Below the pieces are notes generated by a model. That model did not search any database. It saw only the letters and a program-made list of their open reading frames with translations, and was not told where the DNA came from. Below are positions 25,498 through 36,131 of a stretch of 64,000 bases of DNA, piece after piece. A program made the position numbers and the translations under genes. Each line of letters opens with the position of its first letter. Within the stretch, counting starts at the first letter, position 1. Origin of the DNA: Antrihabitans stalactiti (GTDB lineage Bacteria > Actinomycetota > Actinomycetes > Mycobacteriales > Mycobacteriaceae); the NCBI RefSeq assembly GCF_012932915.1, contig NZ_VCQU01000002.1:661680-725679 (forward strand), written 5' to 3'.

Positions 25498-27984
25498 ATG
25501 ATCGCGGTCGTCGATCGTCTCCGTGTGTTCAGCTTGCGCGAATTCGCGGTGCATCGCGGTCGGACTGTTGCCTCGATCGTCGTGATGGCGGTGTCGGCGA
25601 GCTACCTGATCGCGGTGTTCGGCATCTTCGGCTCGATATCGGGGTCGGTCGACCGGCTCGCTGGGGGAATCGCGGGAACGGCCGCGCTCGAGGTCGCGGG
25701 CATCACCGACGCCGGATTTCCCGACTCGATCGTCGACGATGTCGCTGCGCTTCCGGGCGTTGCAACTGCGGCGCCGATGCTGCGAACGACGGTCGCTACT
25801 CCGTCGGGCCACGTGCTGCTGCTCGGCGCGGATGCGAGAAGCGCTGCGCTCGGCAATAACTTGCGCGACGCACTCGGCGGCCGACTCGGCTCGCTGCTCG
25901 CGGTGCCCAATGGTGTTCTGATCGGTCCGGGTGTCGGGCATGCGGAAGGCGAGAGCTTCGCGTTGGGAACCGGCACCGTCACCGTCGCGGGGGTGCTGCA
26001 GGGCAAACGACTCGCGGACCTCAACGACGGGCATTACATCCTCGCTCCGCTTGCATTGGCGCAGCGCGTCACGAACCGCCCAGGTCAACTCGACTCGATA
26101 TTGATCACCACCACACCCGATGCCGACCTGGCCACGGTGCGCGCCGCGGTGACAACTGCCGTGAACGGGCGAGCTGTCGTCGGGGACCCGAGCGCACGAG
26201 CTGCCCAGGCCAGTGACGGTGTGAAGTTGATGAACTACATGGCGCTGATGGGTGCGACCGTCGCGTTCGTAGTCGGCGCGTTCCTGATGTATACGACTAT
26301 GACGATGGCGATCACGCAACGCCGTCCGGTCATCTCGATTCTTCGTGCGATCGGCGGTAGACGCACGACGATCGTCCGGGACATGGTGACCGAGGCGGCG
26401 ATCCTCGGGCTGATCGGTGGAGCGCTCGGTTCGGGCCTCGGAATCGTGCTGGGTCGCGTCGCGATCGGTCGGCTGCCACCCGCCGTGACCCAGGGGCTCG
26501 AGGTTCGACTGGAATATTCGCTGCCCGGATTCGCCATTCCTGCCGCGATCGTAGCGACCGTGCTCACCAGCGTGGCAGCGGCCGCTATGGCTGCCCGGCA
26601 GGTCTACAAGGTGTCACCGATCGAGGCCTTGGCGTCTGCGGGGGCCTCGACCGCGGATTTCATTCCGCGGTGGCTTCGATTGGTCTGCGGGGTAGGCGCG
26701 GTCTTGGTGTTCGCCGGGGCGATCCTCGTTGTAGTGGCGCATGTCGGGCCGATAGCTTTCGCCGCCATGGGCGCACTGTTCGCGGCCGAGATCGCGTTGG
26801 GCTTCGCGTTGACCGTCCCGATCGTCCGAGCTACGGCTGCGACGGCGCGGATCTTCGGTTCGGCCGGTGCGCTCGCGGCGGCGACGATCGAGCGCGCGCC
26901 GCGGCGGGTGTGGGCCACGGTGATGACCGTCCTTATCGCGGTAGTCACCACCGTCGGGATAACCGGCACAGACAACGACATGATTCGGTCAGCGCGAGGA
27001 ATCTTCTCCTCGGTCGCCGAGACGGACGTCTGGGTGAGCGCGGACCCGCCGGACACGTATCCGACGACGATCCTCCCGAGTGGGCTGACAGAGCAGGTCG
27101 CTGCCGTACCAGGCGTAGCACGGGTGACCGAAGGGTCGTTCGCGTTCGCGGCGGTCGGCGGCAAGCGAGTGCTGCTCGATGGATTCGCTGCACGTACCAA
27201 CGACTCGCTCTACCGTGCCGTCAGCGAGCAGGTCCGCACGGCAGTGCTCGACGGTCGGGGAGTGGTGGTCACCCAAAACTTGGGAACGGCTCTCGGCGTT
27301 GACGTCGGCGACGACCTGGCCTTGCAGACACCACATGGCGAGCAGAACGTGGCTGTCCTTGCGTTGGTGCCGTACTTCTCGACAATCATCGGGACGATCG
27401 GCATGAATCTCGATCAATTGCGGCAGTGGTTCGATCGCCCAGGTGCAACAACCCTGCAGGTCGCTGCCGGACCGGGTGTCGATCCAGGCGAGCTGCTGAC
27501 CGCTGTACGTGCGGTGGTTCCGGCGCCGGGCTACGTCTACGACGGTCCGGCGGCGTTGGTGGGCCTCGAAGCGCCGCTGCAGCAGAGCATGTTCATCGCG
27601 ACTGCCGTGTGGATCATCGTCGTGTTCGTCGCCGCGATCGCGTTGTTGAACACGTTGACGCTTTCGGTGCTGGAGCGGCGGCGGGAGATCGGCGTCTTGC
27701 GGGCGATGGGGTCGAGTCGTCGCTACACCCTGCGAATGATCTTGGCCGAAGCTGCCGGGATCGGTGTGGTCGGTGGTGTTCTGGGGTTGGCATTCGGGTT
27801 GGCAGATCAGTGGCTGGTCAGCCTTGTCAGCGGCGACATCATGAATTTCGACGTCAACTTCCGGCCCAGCCCTGCTGCATTGCTCTTCGCCGCGGGTGCG
27901 CTCGTCATCAGCCTGCTCGGCTCTGTCCCGCCTGCCGTGCGTGCGGCGCGGCTGAACATCATCGACGCCGTGACCGTCGACTAG
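25498..27984 (+). CDS. FtsX/MacB-type ABC permease
   Basis: 828 residues. An N-terminal helix (about 22-45), a first extracytoplasmic domain, an FtsX domain (about 240-365: KLMNYMALMGATVAFVVGAFLMYTTM, ISILRAIGGRRTTIVRDMV), several central helices, a second extracytoplasmic domain and a second FtsX domain (about 695-825: ALLNTLTLSVLERRREIGVLRAMG). This is the duplicated layout of large ABC permeases that export lipids, peptides or lipoproteins. No ATPase gene lies next to it, which is unusual. It follows the Rieske gene by 22 bases and overlaps the end of the convergent methyltransferase gene by 4 bases. Confidence 0.87.
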   Translation: MIAVVDRLRVFSLREFAVHRGRTVASIVVMAVSASYLIAVFGIFGSISGSVDRLAGGIAGTAALEVAGITDAGFPDSIVDDVAALPGVATAAPMLRTTVATPSGHVLLLGADARSAALGNNLRDALGGRLGSLLAVPNGVLIGPGVGHAEGESFALGTGTVTVAGVLQGKRLADLNDGHYILAPLALAQRVTNRPGQLDSILITTTPDADLATVRAAVTTAVNGRAVVGDPSARAAQASDGVKLMNYMALMGATVAFVVGAFLMYTTMTMAITQRRPVISILRAIGGRRTTIVRDMVTEAAILGLIGGALGSGLGIVLGRVAIGRLPPAVTQGLEVRLEYSLPGFAIPAAIVATVLTSVAAAAMAARQVYKVSPIEALASAGASTADFIPRWLRLVCGVGAVLVFAGAILVVVAHVGPIAFAAMGALFAAEIALGFALTVPIVRATAATARIFGSAGALAAATIERAPRRVWATVMTVLIAVVTTVGITGTDNDMIRSARGIFSSVAETDVWVSADPPDTYPTTILPSGLTEQVAAVPGVARVTEGSFAFAAVGGKRVLLDGFAARTNDSLYRAVSEQVRTAVLDGRGVVVTQNLGTALGVDVGDDLALQTPHGEQNVAVLALVPYFSTIIGTIGMNLDQLRQWFDRPGATTLQVAAGPGVDPGELLTAVRAVVPAPGYVYDGPAALVGLEAPLQQSMFIATAVWIIVVFVAAIALLNTLTLSVLERRREIGVLRAMGSSRRYTLRMILAEAAGIGVVGGVLGLAFGLADQWLVSLVSGDIMNFDVNFRPSPAALLFAAGALVISLLGSVPPAVRAARLNIIDAVTVD

Positions 27985-28613
27985 TTCGCCGAGTCGGTGA
28001 GCGTGGCGAAACCCTGCAGGTGCGGCGTACAGGGCGGCGGCACCAACGTGCGTGGGATGCCGCGCAGGTTCGAGGTGTCGAATCCTGCCGCCGCGATGGC
28101 GTCGACTGTGCGCCGGTTGGGCTCGCAGCCCGACGCCAGCCAGGACCACGGTTTGGCGATCAGGTCCTGGAAACGACCCATCGCACCATCGCCACGCACG
28201 TGTTCGAGGACGACCAATCGTCCGCCGGGTTTGAGCACCCGGCGAATTTCGGTGAGGGTGGCGCCGACATCATCGACCGAGCACAGCACCAGCCCGACAT
28301 GAACCGAATCGAAACTGTCGTCCGGAAATGGAATCGACTCACCGACGCCGTCGACGACGTCAGCCTCGATGCCGTGCTTGCGCGCGACGGAGCTGGCCAT
28401 CCGCCGCATCGCGGGCTCCGGCTCCACTGCGGCGACCGAGGTGACGGCAGGCGGCAGAAACAGGAGATCCGCTCCGGGTCCGATGCCGACCATCAGCAAT
28501 CGGCCGGTCGCGTTGCTCATTGCCTCGCGCCGATATCGACGGTAGAAGAGCCGGTCGAAAATGGGCATGCCGTACCCGTAGATGTACGGAAAGAGTGGGT
28601 TACCGCGTGTCAT
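27981..28613 (-). CDS. Class I SAM-dependent methyltransferase
   Basis: 210 residues. Motif I is RLLMVGIGPGADLLFLPPAV, then AVEPEPAMRRMA, SIPFPDDSFDSVHVGLVLCSVDD and LKPGGRLVVLEHVRGDG, the UbiE/Coq5-like arrangement. The end (PPPCTPHLQGFAT) is as in small actinobacterial phospholipid/quinone-type methyltransferases; the substrate is unknown. The start at 28613 overlaps the end of the DUF4389 gene by 14 bases, indicating one operon with it and the monooxygenase. Confidence 0.82.
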   Translation of the reverse strand: MTRGNPLFPYIYGYGMPIFDRLFYRRYRREAMSNATGRLLMVGIGPGADLLFLPPAVTSVAAVEPEPAMRRMASSVARKHGIEADVVDGVGESIPFPDDSFDSVHVGLVLCSVDDVGATLTEIRRVLKPGGRLVVLEHVRGDGAMGRFQDLIAKPWSWLASGCEPNRRTVDAIAAAGFDTSNLRGIPRTLVPPPCTPHLQGFATLTDSAN

Positions 28614-29202
28614 GCGTTACTCCTTGATCCAGCCGGAACACCGGATAAACGTCGGTCATCAGGGAGGCATAGACCGCGACTCGGTACCGCCAACGAACGA
28701 TGCCCATCAGCAGGTCGAAGATCCCCTGGTGGACCGTCCCGGTGCAGAGCAGAGCGATGGCCGCAACGAGGCACAGCAATTGCAGCAACGGTTCCATCGC
28801 CCATGCGATGAGGTATTGCGGCAGCCCCAGCAGCCACTTCACGAGCACGGCCCATCGCGTCAGTTGTACCGGGTAGTCGACCTCGAGATCGGCGGGGTAG
28901 TCGGCCCGAGATTTCAGGGTGAACGGCGGGTATTTGTCGGTCGCGTTCATGGGGAACCGGTAGTTCATCAGTCGCCAGGACCAGCGCAGAACTCCGACGT
29001 TGAAGTCGAAGATGGCACGCGGAAATCGTCCGGTGACCAAGACTGCGACGCCGGCGACGACCGTGAGGAGCGGATACGCGATGTAGAGCGCGATCAAGAT
29101 CGGATAGTGAGGGACGGCCAAGACACACCATTTGACGAGCCACAGCCAGCGTGACGGTGTGTCGGGCTCGGCTCGGACCCGAACCGGGTCCCCGCTGGTC
29201 AT
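28600..29202 (-). CDS. DUF4389 membrane protein
   Basis: 200 residues, starting MTSGDPVRVRAEPDTPSRWLWLVKW. Two hydrophobic hairpins (about 28-60 and 130-165) alternate with the conserved soluble parts FNVGVLRWSWRLMNYRFPMNATDKYPPF and DLLMGIVRWRYRVAVYASLMTDVYPVF. These two halves are an internal repeat, as usual for DUF4389. Function unknown; membrane location is clear. The ATG overlaps the monooxygenase stop by 4 bases. Confidence 0.85.
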   Translation of the reverse strand: MTSGDPVRVRAEPDTPSRWLWLVKWCVLAVPHYPILIALYIAYPLLTVVAGVAVLVTGRFPRAIFDFNVGVLRWSWRLMNYRFPMNATDKYPPFTLKSRADYPADLEVDYPVQLTRWAVLVKWLLGLPQYLIAWAMEPLLQLLCLVAAIALLCTGTVHQGIFDLLMGIVRWRYRVAVYASLMTDVYPVFRLDQGVTHDTR

Positions 29203-30407
29203 CGCCCTGGGGAGGTCGCGGTGTGGGCACTGTCGAGGTCCTTTGCGATTGCTGCCGACAACCTGCGATGACTGACCGACCGAAGAAAGGTCGAGAGCAC
29301 CCAGGTCATGACCGCATCGGGAACCAACGCTGCGGGCCGCATCGCAGCTTCGCCGTGTGATACCTGGAGCGACGCCACCCGCGACACCACCGTGACCCGG
29401 TTTCGACGGACCTTCTCGTACCAGCGCAGCGCGGCTGTGACGCCGGACTGGCTCGCTTGGGAGCCAACGCGCGTCAACGCCTCGCACAACACCATCGTGT
29501 CGAGCAGTGCTTGGTTGGTGCCCTGGGCCAAGGTGGGCGGCATCGTGTGGGCTGCATCGCCGAGCAGGGTCAACGCGCCCTGATCGACCACCGGCGGAAT
29601 CGGATGGCGGAAATGCGGATACGGCGAATGCGCAAGATCGTCGGCAGTCAACACGCTCAGGACCGTGTCGACGTTGTCGGACCAGCCTGCGAAATGCGAG
29701 CGAATCAACTCGAGTGGACGGTTGGGTCTGATGTAGTCGCGTGTCCACGGCAGGTCGAACCAAAACTGCAGCTCAGCGCCCCCCGCGGGCCACATCCCCA
29801 GGTTTCCATGCTCGCCGATGATCACGAAAGCGGTACCCCGGTCGGCGATCTGCGGAACCGATGCCAGTCCTTGCCAGCTGCACCATCCGGTCGGCTGGGC
29901 GGCTTGCGCGCCGACGATGTCGCGGACGACCGAGTGCAGACCGTCAGCGCCGATCACCAGATCGCCGGTGGCGAGACTGCCGTCGGCGAACTCGACGCGC
30001 ATGCCGTCGGCAGTATTCGTCACCGCGACGGCGCAGGATCCGCACCGGACCCGATCCATCGGGAAACCATCGAGTAGGCGCTCCAGGAGCACTCGACGCG
30101 GCACCATTCGGACCGGAGCGCCGAGCCGCTCCGCCATCGTTGCGGCGTCGAAGGTGGCGATCTTCCGGCCAGTGGAGGTCATGACCCGCACCGTCGACAG
30201 AACCTGGCCTGCCTCCGACATGTCGACGCCCAACTGGGTGAGAACCGTCGCGCCGTTAGGCCAGATGGTCACTGCACCGCCACCCGCTCGCACGGCCGAC
30301 TTCTGTTCGAAAACCGTGACGTCGTGACCGTCGCGTAGCAGCCCGCGTGCGACGGAGATCCCGCCTACGCCGGCTCCGATTACGAGGACCCGGAGCTGTG
30401 GGATCAC
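29199..30407 (-). CDS. FAD-dependent monooxygenase (UbiH/PHBH fold)
   Basis: 402 residues from a GTG giving VIPQLRVLVIGAG; the frame stays open 36 codons upstream without conserved sequence. The dinucleotide motif GAGVGGISVARGL, the DG motif LVIGADGLHSVVRD and the second FAD motif LTLLGDAAHTMPPTLAQGTNQAL define an aromatic-ring or terpenoid hydroxylase flavoprotein using NAD(P)H. The substrate is not evident. First gene of a three-gene operon (monooxygenase, DUF4389, methyltransferase) with overlapping ends, hinting at a small tailoring or degradation pathway. Confidence 0.87.
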   Translation of the reverse strand: MIPQLRVLVIGAGVGGISVARGLLRDGHDVTVFEQKSAVRAGGGAVTIWPNGATVLTQLGVDMSEAGQVLSTVRVMTSTGRKIATFDAATMAERLGAPVRMVPRRVLLERLLDGFPMDRVRCGSCAVAVTNTADGMRVEFADGSLATGDLVIGADGLHSVVRDIVGAQAAQPTGWCSWQGLASVPQIADRGTAFVIIGEHGNLGMWPAGGAELQFWFDLPWTRDYIRPNRPLELIRSHFAGWSDNVDTVLSVLTADDLAHSPYPHFRHPIPPVVDQGALTLLGDAAHTMPPTLAQGTNQALLDTMVLCEALTRVGSQASQSGVTAALRWYEKVRRNRVTVVSRVASLQVSHGEAAMRPAALVPDAVMTWVLSTFLRSVSHRRLSAAIAKDLDSAHTATSPGR

Positions 30408-30493
30408 CCGCGCTCGATGATCGAGGCGAGGCCGACGGTGAAATCGACCGTGATCGGCGAACGTCCACACTCTTCGATTATGGGCGTCGCTGA

Positions 30494-31177
30494 TTACCAG
30501 CCGCGACTCTTCCATTCATCGAGGTGTGGGCGCTCGGTGCCCAGCGTCGTGTCGTCGCCGTGGCCGGGGTAGACGATGGTGCTGTCGGGATAGCGGTCGA
30601 AGATTTTCGCCGTCACATCGGCGAAGAGTGACGCGAAGTTTTCGGGTGAGGTCGTTCGGCCGAGCCCACCGGGAAACAGCGAGTCGCCGGTGAACAGATG
30701 CACGGTCCCGTCGCCGTCGGTCAGGGCCAACGCGACCGAGCCGGGTGTGTGGCCGCGCAGGTGGACGACCTCCAACTGCAGGTCACCGACCGTGACAACC
30801 TCGCCGTCGGTCAACGTGCGGTCCGGGGTGACGGGCAGTGGTTTGGCGTCGAGCGAATGGGCGGCTGTCGATTTGGCGGATGGTGCGACGGCGGCCAAGG
30901 CCTGCCAGTGGTCGGCATGCTGATGGGTCGTGACCAGCAAGTCCAGTGCGTTCGGCGCCACGGTGTCGAGCAGCGCAGTCAGTCGGTCGGCCTCGTTGGC
31001 GGCGTCGATTAGGAGTGCGCGCCCTGTCGCGGAACACTGGACCACGTACGCGTTGTTGTCCATGGGGCCGACTGAGAGTTTGACGATGCTCGCGCCGGGC
31101 AATACCCGGCGTTGAGGTGTAGAACCGGGGGAGACGTGGCCGGTGTAGGTGTCGTCGATGGCGATGGGCTGGTCCAT
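30494..31177 (-). CDS. MBL-fold metallo-hydrolase (Rv1637c-like, glyoxalase II type)
   Basis: 227 residues. Metal motif TTHQHADHW, then [26 protein letters not shown] and [12 protein letters not shown], the GloB-like arrangement of two-metal hydrolases. It lies divergently upstream of uvrA, as Rv1637c does in M. tuberculosis. Thioesters are the family's usual substrates; the exact one is unknown. TACCGT lies 7 bases before the ATG, so the transcript is probably leaderless. Confidence 0.9.
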   Translation of the reverse strand: MDQPIAIDDTYTGHVSPGSTPQRRVLPGASIVKLSVGPMDNNAYVVQCSATGRALLIDAANEADRLTALLDTVAPNALDLLVTTHQHADHWQALAAVAPSAKSTAAHSLDAKPLPVTPDRTLTDGEVVTVGDLQLEVVHLRGHTPGSVALALTDGDGTVHLFTGDSLFPGGLGRTTSPENFASLFADVTAKIFDRYPDSTIVYPGHGDDTTLGTERPHLDEWKSRGW

Positions 31178-31184
31178 ATCCCGA

Positions 31185-31190
31185 ACGGTA
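31185..31190 (-). promoter_or_regulatory. -10 box for the MBL hydrolase gene (leaderless)
   Basis: TACCGT on the minus strand, 7 bases before the ATG at 31177. Confidence 0.5.
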
Positions 31191-31278
31191 CTCGGCGGTT
31201 GCGACGCAATCGCCTACAACAAACTTGTCGGTGGGACCACGTAGCCTCTCCAACCGTGGAGACGAGAAGGGATTGCCT

Positions 31279-34182
31279 GTGGCGGATCGCCTGATAGTGC
31301 GCGGTGCGCGCGAGCACAACCTGCGCGGAGTCGACCTCGATTTACCAAGAGACAGCCTGATCGTTTTCACCGGGCTGTCCGGGTCTGGTAAGTCGAGTCT
31401 CGCATTCGACACGATCTTCGCCGAAGGGCAGCGCCGGTATGTCGAGTCGCTGTCCGCGTACGCCCGCCAGTTCCTCGGCCAGATGGACAAGCCGGATGTC
31501 GACTTCATCGAGGGCTTGTCGCCTGCGGTCTCGATCGACCAGAAGTCGACCAACCGCAACCCGCGATCGACGGTCGGCACGATCACCGAGGTCTTCGACT
31601 ATCTCCGTCTCCTCTACGCGCGCGCGGGGTCCGCGCACTGCCCGGTCTGCGGCGAGCTGATTGCGAAGCAAACTCCGCAGCAGATCGTCGACCAGGTGCT
31701 TGCCATGGAAGAGGGCATCCGCTTCCAGGTGCTCGCGCCCGTGGTCCGTACTCGTAAAGGCGAGTTCGTCGACCTCTTCGATCAGCTGCACTCGCAGGGC
31801 TATTCCCGTGTTCGCATCGACGGCGTCGTGCACCAGCTGACGGATCCGCCGAAGCTGAAGAAACAGGAGAAGCACGACATCGAGGTCGTGGTCGACCGCC
31901 TCACGGTCAAGCCGACGTCGAAGCAGCGGCTCACCGATTCGGTGGAGACCGCGTTGCGCTTGGCAGATGGCATCGTCGTTCTCGAGTTCGTCGATCGCGA
32001 CGAGAAGGCGCACGACCGCGAGCGTCGCTTCTCGGAGAAGCTTGCCTGCCCGAACAGCCATCCGCTCGATATCGACGATCTCGAGCCGCGGTCGTTCTCG
32101 TTCAACTCGCCGTACGGCGCGTGCCCAGAGTGCACGGGCCTCGGCATCCGGAAAGAGGTCGACCCCGACCTCGTGGTTCCAGACCCGGAACTGAGCCTCG
32201 AGGACGGCGCGATCGCGCCGTGGTCCGTGGGTCAGGCGTCGGAGTACTTCGGTCGGCTGCTGTCGGGGCTTGCCGAGATCCTCGGCTTCTCGATGTCGAC
32301 GCCGTGGAAGGATTTGCCGCCCAAGGCTCGAAAAGCCGTGCTGGAGGGCAGTTCTGACCAGGTCCATGTGAAGTACAAGAACCGGTACGGCCGAGTTCGC
32401 TCGTATTACGCCGACTTCGAAGGCGTCATGCCGTTCCTGCATCGCCGTATGGAGGCGACGGAATCGGATGCGATGAAGGAGCGGTACGACGGCTACATGC
32501 GCGATGTGCCGTGCCCTGCATGCAACGGTGCGCGGCTGCGTCCCGAGATTCTCGCCGTCACCATCGCCGCAGGCGATGACAAGAAGTCGATCGCCGAGGT
32601 CAGCGCACTGTCGATCACCGAGTGCGCCGAATTCCTCGGCAACCTCACACTCGGTCCGCGCGAGAAGGCGATCGCCGGGCAAGTGCTCAAAGAGGTCCAG
32701 GCCAGGTTGGGCTTTCTGCTCGACGTGGGCCTGCAGTACCTTTCGCTTTCGCGTGCGGCCGGAACCTTGTCCGGCGGCGAAGCGCAGCGCATCCGCCTCG
32801 CGACACAGATCGGGTCGGGCTTGGTCGGCGTGCTGTACGTTCTCGACGAACCGTCGATCGGTCTGCACCAGCGCGACAACCGCAGACTCATCGAGACACT
32901 CACCCGGCTGCGCGACATGGGCAACACGCTCATCGTCGTCGAGCACGACGAAGACACCATCCGGGCATCGGACTGGGTGGTCGACATCGGCCCGCTGGCA
33001 GGCGAACACGGTGGCCGGGTGGTGCACAGCGGTCCTTATCAAGAGTTGCTCACCGATCCGGAATCCATCACGGGCGCATACCTTTCCGGTCGTTCCGAGA
33101 TACCTGTTCCGCTGGTACGGCGGATCGCGAACCGCAAGAAGCAGGTCACGGTGGTCGGAGCCCGCGAGCACAACCTGCAAGGCATCGATGTCAGCTTCCC
33201 GCTCGGCCTGCTGACAGCGGTCACGGGCGTCAGCGGATCCGGTAAGTCGACGCTGGTCAACGACATCCTCGCGACCGTCATGGCGAACAAGCTCAACGGC
33301 GCACGCCAGGTTCCCGGTCGGCACACGAGGGTCAACGGCCTCGATCAGCTCGACAAGCTCGTGCAGGTCGATCAGTCGCCGATCGGTCGTACCCCGCGGT
33401 CGAATGCGGCGACCTACACCGGTGTGTTCGACAAGATCCGGACGCTGTTCGCGGCAACGACGGAGGCGAAGGTCCGCGGCTACCAGCCAGGCCGGTTCTC
33501 GTTCAACGTCAAGGGCGGCCGGTGCGAGGCGTGCTCGGGCGACGGCACGTTGAAGATCGAGATGAACTTCCTGCCGGACGTTTATGTGCCGTGCGAGGTG
33601 TGTCACGGCGCGCGGTACAACCGCGAGACCCTCGAAGTCCACTACAAGGGGAAGACCATCGCCGAGGTTCTCGACATGCCGATCGAGGAGGCAGCCGAGT
33701 TCCTCGAACCGATCACGTCGATTCACCGCTACCTGCAGACGCTGGTGGACGTCGGACTCGGTTACGTGCGGCTCGGCCAGCCAGCACCGACACTGTCCGG
33801 TGGTGAAGCGCAGCGCGTCAAGCTTGCCGCCGAATTGCAGAAGCGGTCGACCGGACGCACTGCCTATATCCTCGACGAGCCAACGACCGGCCTGCACTTC
33901 GAGGACATTCGAAAGCTGCTGCTCGTGGTGAACGGCCTTGTCGACAAGGGCAATACGGTCATCGTGATCGAGCACAACCTCGACGTCATCAAGACGTCGG
34001 ACTGGGTGGTCGACATGGGACCGGAGGGCGGGTCCGGCGGCGGCGTCGTCGTCGCGGAGGGCACACCCGAGGACATTGCCGAGGTCGCGGACAGCTACAC
34101 AGGGCAGTTCTTGAAGCAAGTCCTGGAACGCACGCCACCACCACGCAAGAAGCGGACTCGCAAACCCGCGACCGTCGCCTAA
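31279..34182 (+). CDS. uvrA: Excinuclease ABC subunit A
   Basis: 967 residues from a GTG giving [23 protein letters not shown], the conserved N-terminus; AGAAGGGA lies 6 bases upstream. Two ABC modules are present: Walker [10 protein letters not shown] and GVSGSGKST, signatures [12 protein letters not shown] and [12 protein letters not shown], Walker [11 protein letters not shown] and [10 protein letters not shown]. Zinc modules with CxxC pairs are [23 protein letters not shown] and [21 protein letters not shown]. UvrA scans DNA for damage and loads UvrB. TAGCCT (31242-31247) is a possible -10 box with a 25-base leader. Its stop overlaps that of the convergent transglycosylase gene. Confidence 0.98.
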   Translation: MADRLIVRGAREHNLRGVDLDLPRDSLIVFTGLSGSGKSSLAFDTIFAEGQRRYVESLSAYARQFLGQMDKPDVDFIEGLSPAVSIDQKSTNRNPRSTVGTITEVFDYLRLLYARAGSAHCPVCGELIAKQTPQQIVDQVLAMEEGIRFQVLAPVVRTRKGEFVDLFDQLHSQGYSRVRIDGVVHQLTDPPKLKKQEKHDIEVVVDRLTVKPTSKQRLTDSVETALRLADGIVVLEFVDRDEKAHDRERRFSEKLACPNSHPLDIDDLEPRSFSFNSPYGACPECTGLGIRKEVDPDLVVPDPELSLEDGAIAPWSVGQASEYFGRLLSGLAEILGFSMSTPWKDLPPKARKAVLEGSSDQVHVKYKNRYGRVRSYYADFEGVMPFLHRRMEATESDAMKERYDGYMRDVPCPACNGARLRPEILAVTIAAGDDKKSIAEVSALSITECAEFLGNLTLGPREKAIAGQVLKEVQARLGFLLDVGLQYLSLSRAAGTLSGGEAQRIRLATQIGSGLVGVLYVLDEPSIGLHQRDNRRLIETLTRLRDMGNTLIVVEHDEDTIRASDWVVDIGPLAGEHGGRVVHSGPYQELLTDPESITGAYLSGRSEIPVPLVRRIANRKKQVTVVGAREHNLQGIDVSFPLGLLTAVTGVSGSGKSTLVNDILATVMANKLNGARQVPGRHTRVNGLDQLDKLVQVDQSPIGRTPRSNAATYTGVFDKIRTLFAATTEAKVRGYQPGRFSFNVKGGRCEACSGDGTLKIEMNFLPDVYVPCEVCHGARYNRETLEVHYKGKTIAEVLDMPIEEAAEFLEPITSIHRYLQTLVDVGLGYVRLGQPAPTLSGGEAQRVKLAAELQKRSTGRTAYILDEPTTGLHFEDIRKLLLVVNGLVDKGNTVIVIEHNLDVIKTSDWVVDMGPEGGSGGGVVVAEGTPEDIAEVADSYTGQFLKQVLERTPPPRKKRTRKPATVA

Positions 34183-34937
34183 GGCGCCCGGCCGACCGAG
34201 TAGGCGGCCGCCGCGTTTCGCACGTCGAGCAGGTATTTGGTCGACTGGTTGTAGGTTTTGACGGCCCGCTGCCAGCCGTCCGGTGACGTGAGGTCGCCGC
34301 CGCTGACGCACAGGTATTTTCCGGCGGTCAGTGCTGCGTCGTCGATGCTGTCGTGGTCGGCGAACCCGTCGCCATTGGCGTCTGTGCCGAACCGCTTCCA
34401 GGTTTCCGGGATGAACTGGAACGGGCCCATCGCGCGGTCGTAATCGGGGTCGCCGTCCAACGCTCCGCCATCGGTGTCGGCAATGACGGCCACACCGGGC
34501 GACCCGTCGAGCGGTACGCCCCGAATCGGCGGACTGACTTTTCCATCGGCCTCCACCTCGGAGCCGTGATAGGTACCGTGCTTGCTTTCGATCGCCGCGA
34601 TGCCGGCCAATGTCGTCCAGGCGATGCCGCAATCCGGTCGGCTCCGGGCCATCACCGCTGCCGCGTAGCCATACGCCTCCAACGACACGATAGGGATGCC
34701 GAGGTCGGGGGAAAGGTCCATCGCCCACGAACGAAGCTGACCAGCTGTGCGCCCTGGCGCATCGAGATCGATCGGTGGGACAGCGATGCCCGCCCCTGGT
34801 GGGATCCCTTCCGGAATGTCTACGAGATCGTGGCGATCTCGTGCAACGAGTGCGACGAAAGCTAGACCGATCAGCAGAATCACGACGAGGCCAACGGTGA
34901 ACGCACCCAGTCCGCGCAATGTCTGTCTGCCGCTCAC
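34179..34937 (-). CDS. Membrane-anchored lytic murein transglycosylase
   Basis: 252 residues from a GTG ([13 protein letters not shown]), with GGA 5 bases upstream. The N-terminal anchor helix (about 9-32) is followed by an SLT_2/MltB-type domain (about 75-252) with catalytic Glu in [12 protein letters not shown], then [31 protein letters not shown] and a [25 protein letters not shown] region. Such enzymes cut peptidoglycan between MurNAc and GlcNAc, forming anhydro ends. The frame is open upstream but overlaps the divergent lipase region. DANGDG resembles a calcium-binding loop. Confidence 0.87.
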   Translation of the reverse strand: MSGRQTLRGLGAFTVGLVVILLIGLAFVALVARDRHDLVDIPEGIPPGAGIAVPPIDLDAPGRTAGQLRSWAMDLSPDLGIPIVSLEAYGYAAAVMARSRPDCGIAWTTLAGIAAIESKHGTYHGSEVEADGKVSPPIRGVPLDGSPGVAVIADTDGGALDGDPDYDRAMGPFQFIPETWKRFGTDANGDGFADHDSIDDAALTAGKYLCVSGGDLTSPDGWQRAVKTYNQSTKYLLDVRNAAAAYSVGRAP

Positions 34938-34960
34938 CTTTTCCAGAGTATGCGTTGGAC

Positions 34961-34966
34961 TAGGCT
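34961..34966 (+). promoter_or_regulatory. -10 box for the secreted lipase gene (leaderless)
   Basis: TAGGCT followed by 8 bases and the GTG start at 34975. Confidence 0.5.
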
Positions 34967-34974
34967 GCTCCTCT

Positions 34975-36105
34975 GTGACTAGAGCCGTCGTCGTCCGGTC
35001 GATACTGCTAGTGGCTCTGCTGCTTTCGGCGGCGAGTATGTGCCCGGCGATCGCCGATGCGGCGCCCGGATCGGTCGTCGACAACGAGCCGCTGCCGCGC
35101 GAAATCTGGGTGCCTGGTTCCGCGGATGCTCGTCGCCTCACCTACTGGACCACCGGACCCGACGGTCCAGCATTGAGCAGCGGCGCGGTCTATCTCCCGG
35201 CCGGGCAGCCACCGCCCGGCGGGTGGCCTGTCGTCGCCTGGGCGCACGGCACCCTCGGACTCGGTGACCAATGCGCGTACAGCATCCACGGTCCGTTGCT
35301 TCCCGAACGCGATTACCCCTACCTGCAGACGTGGATGTCGAAAGGCTATGCGGTCGTCGCCTCGGACTACGTCGGCCACGGAACCCCTGGCCCCACCGAG
35401 TATTTGAACGGCATCGTCGAAGCCCACAGCGTCGTCGACATGGTGAAGGCCAGCACGAGTGAGTTCCCGGCGCTCTCGAAAAAGTGGGTCGTCATCGGCC
35501 AGTCGCAGGGCGCAGGCGCTGCGATGACGACTGCGCGATATGCCACCGAGTTCGGCGGCTCCGACCTCGATTATCGCGGCGCAGTCGCGACCGGAGTGCC
35601 GTCCTACATCGAGGATCTGGTGTCGAAGCTGGGTCCATCGGTGCCGCCGATCACGCTCGGCCACAGCCTCAACACCTACCTCGTCTACATCCTCAACGGT
35701 CTACGCGCGACCTACCCGGCTCTGGATATCGATTCGTTGCTGACCCCGCAGGGCGTCGCGCTGCTGAATCAGGCCGACACCCTGTGCTACGACGAATTCG
35801 GTGACGTCGTCGGAGGTTTGGCGATCGGCTCGCTGTTCACCCGACCGCTGTCCGCGATTCCCGGAATCGACCAGATCTTGCGCGGCTATATGGGAATTCC
35901 CGAAACCGGCTACGACCGACCCTTCTTCATCGGACAAGGCCTCTTCGACACCGACGTTCCGCCCCCGACCACCATGGCCTTGGCAGCCAGGCTCGCGGCC
36001 AACAACGAGCCGATCACCTTCCGCGCCTACCCGACCACTCACAGCGGAACGATGAACCAATCCTTGCCCGACACAGTGCCTTTCGTCGCGGGATTGTTCG
36101 GCTAG
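34975..36105 (+). CDS. Secreted lipase/esterase (secretory lipase family)
   Basis: 376 residues from a GTG (VTRAVVVRSILLVALLLSAA), beginning with a cleavable signal peptide ending near ADAA. The alpha/beta hydrolase has VVAWAHGTLGLGDQCA, nucleophile motif IGQSQGAGAA (Ser177), acid region QGLFDTDVPPPTT and His in TTHSGTMNQS. Two cysteines (in DQCAYS and DTLCYDEF) could form a disulfide. This matches secreted lipases of actinobacteria acting on acyl glycerols or esters. The start was chosen for the signal peptide and the -10 box upstream. Confidence 0.88.
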   Translation: MTRAVVVRSILLVALLLSAASMCPAIADAAPGSVVDNEPLPREIWVPGSADARRLTYWTTGPDGPALSSGAVYLPAGQPPPGGWPVVAWAHGTLGLGDQCAYSIHGPLLPERDYPYLQTWMSKGYAVVASDYVGHGTPGPTEYLNGIVEAHSVVDMVKASTSEFPALSKKWVVIGQSQGAGAAMTTARYATEFGGSDLDYRGAVATGVPSYIEDLVSKLGPSVPPITLGHSLNTYLVYILNGLRATYPALDIDSLLTPQGVALLNQADTLCYDEFGDVVGGLAIGSLFTRPLSAIPGIDQILRGYMGIPETGYDRPFFIGQGLFDTDVPPPTTMALAARLAANNEPITFRAYPTTHSGTMNQSLPDTVPFVAGLFG

Positions 36106-36131
36106 CCCCTTGAGCGCCGAAAGTGCAGTTT

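Noticed and set aside
31342..34728. A 1128-codon open frame on the minus strand opposite uvrA
   Set aside because: It mirrors uvrA codon by codon and has the Arg/Asp/His-rich composition expected of an antisense frame in high-GC DNA; no domain is visible.
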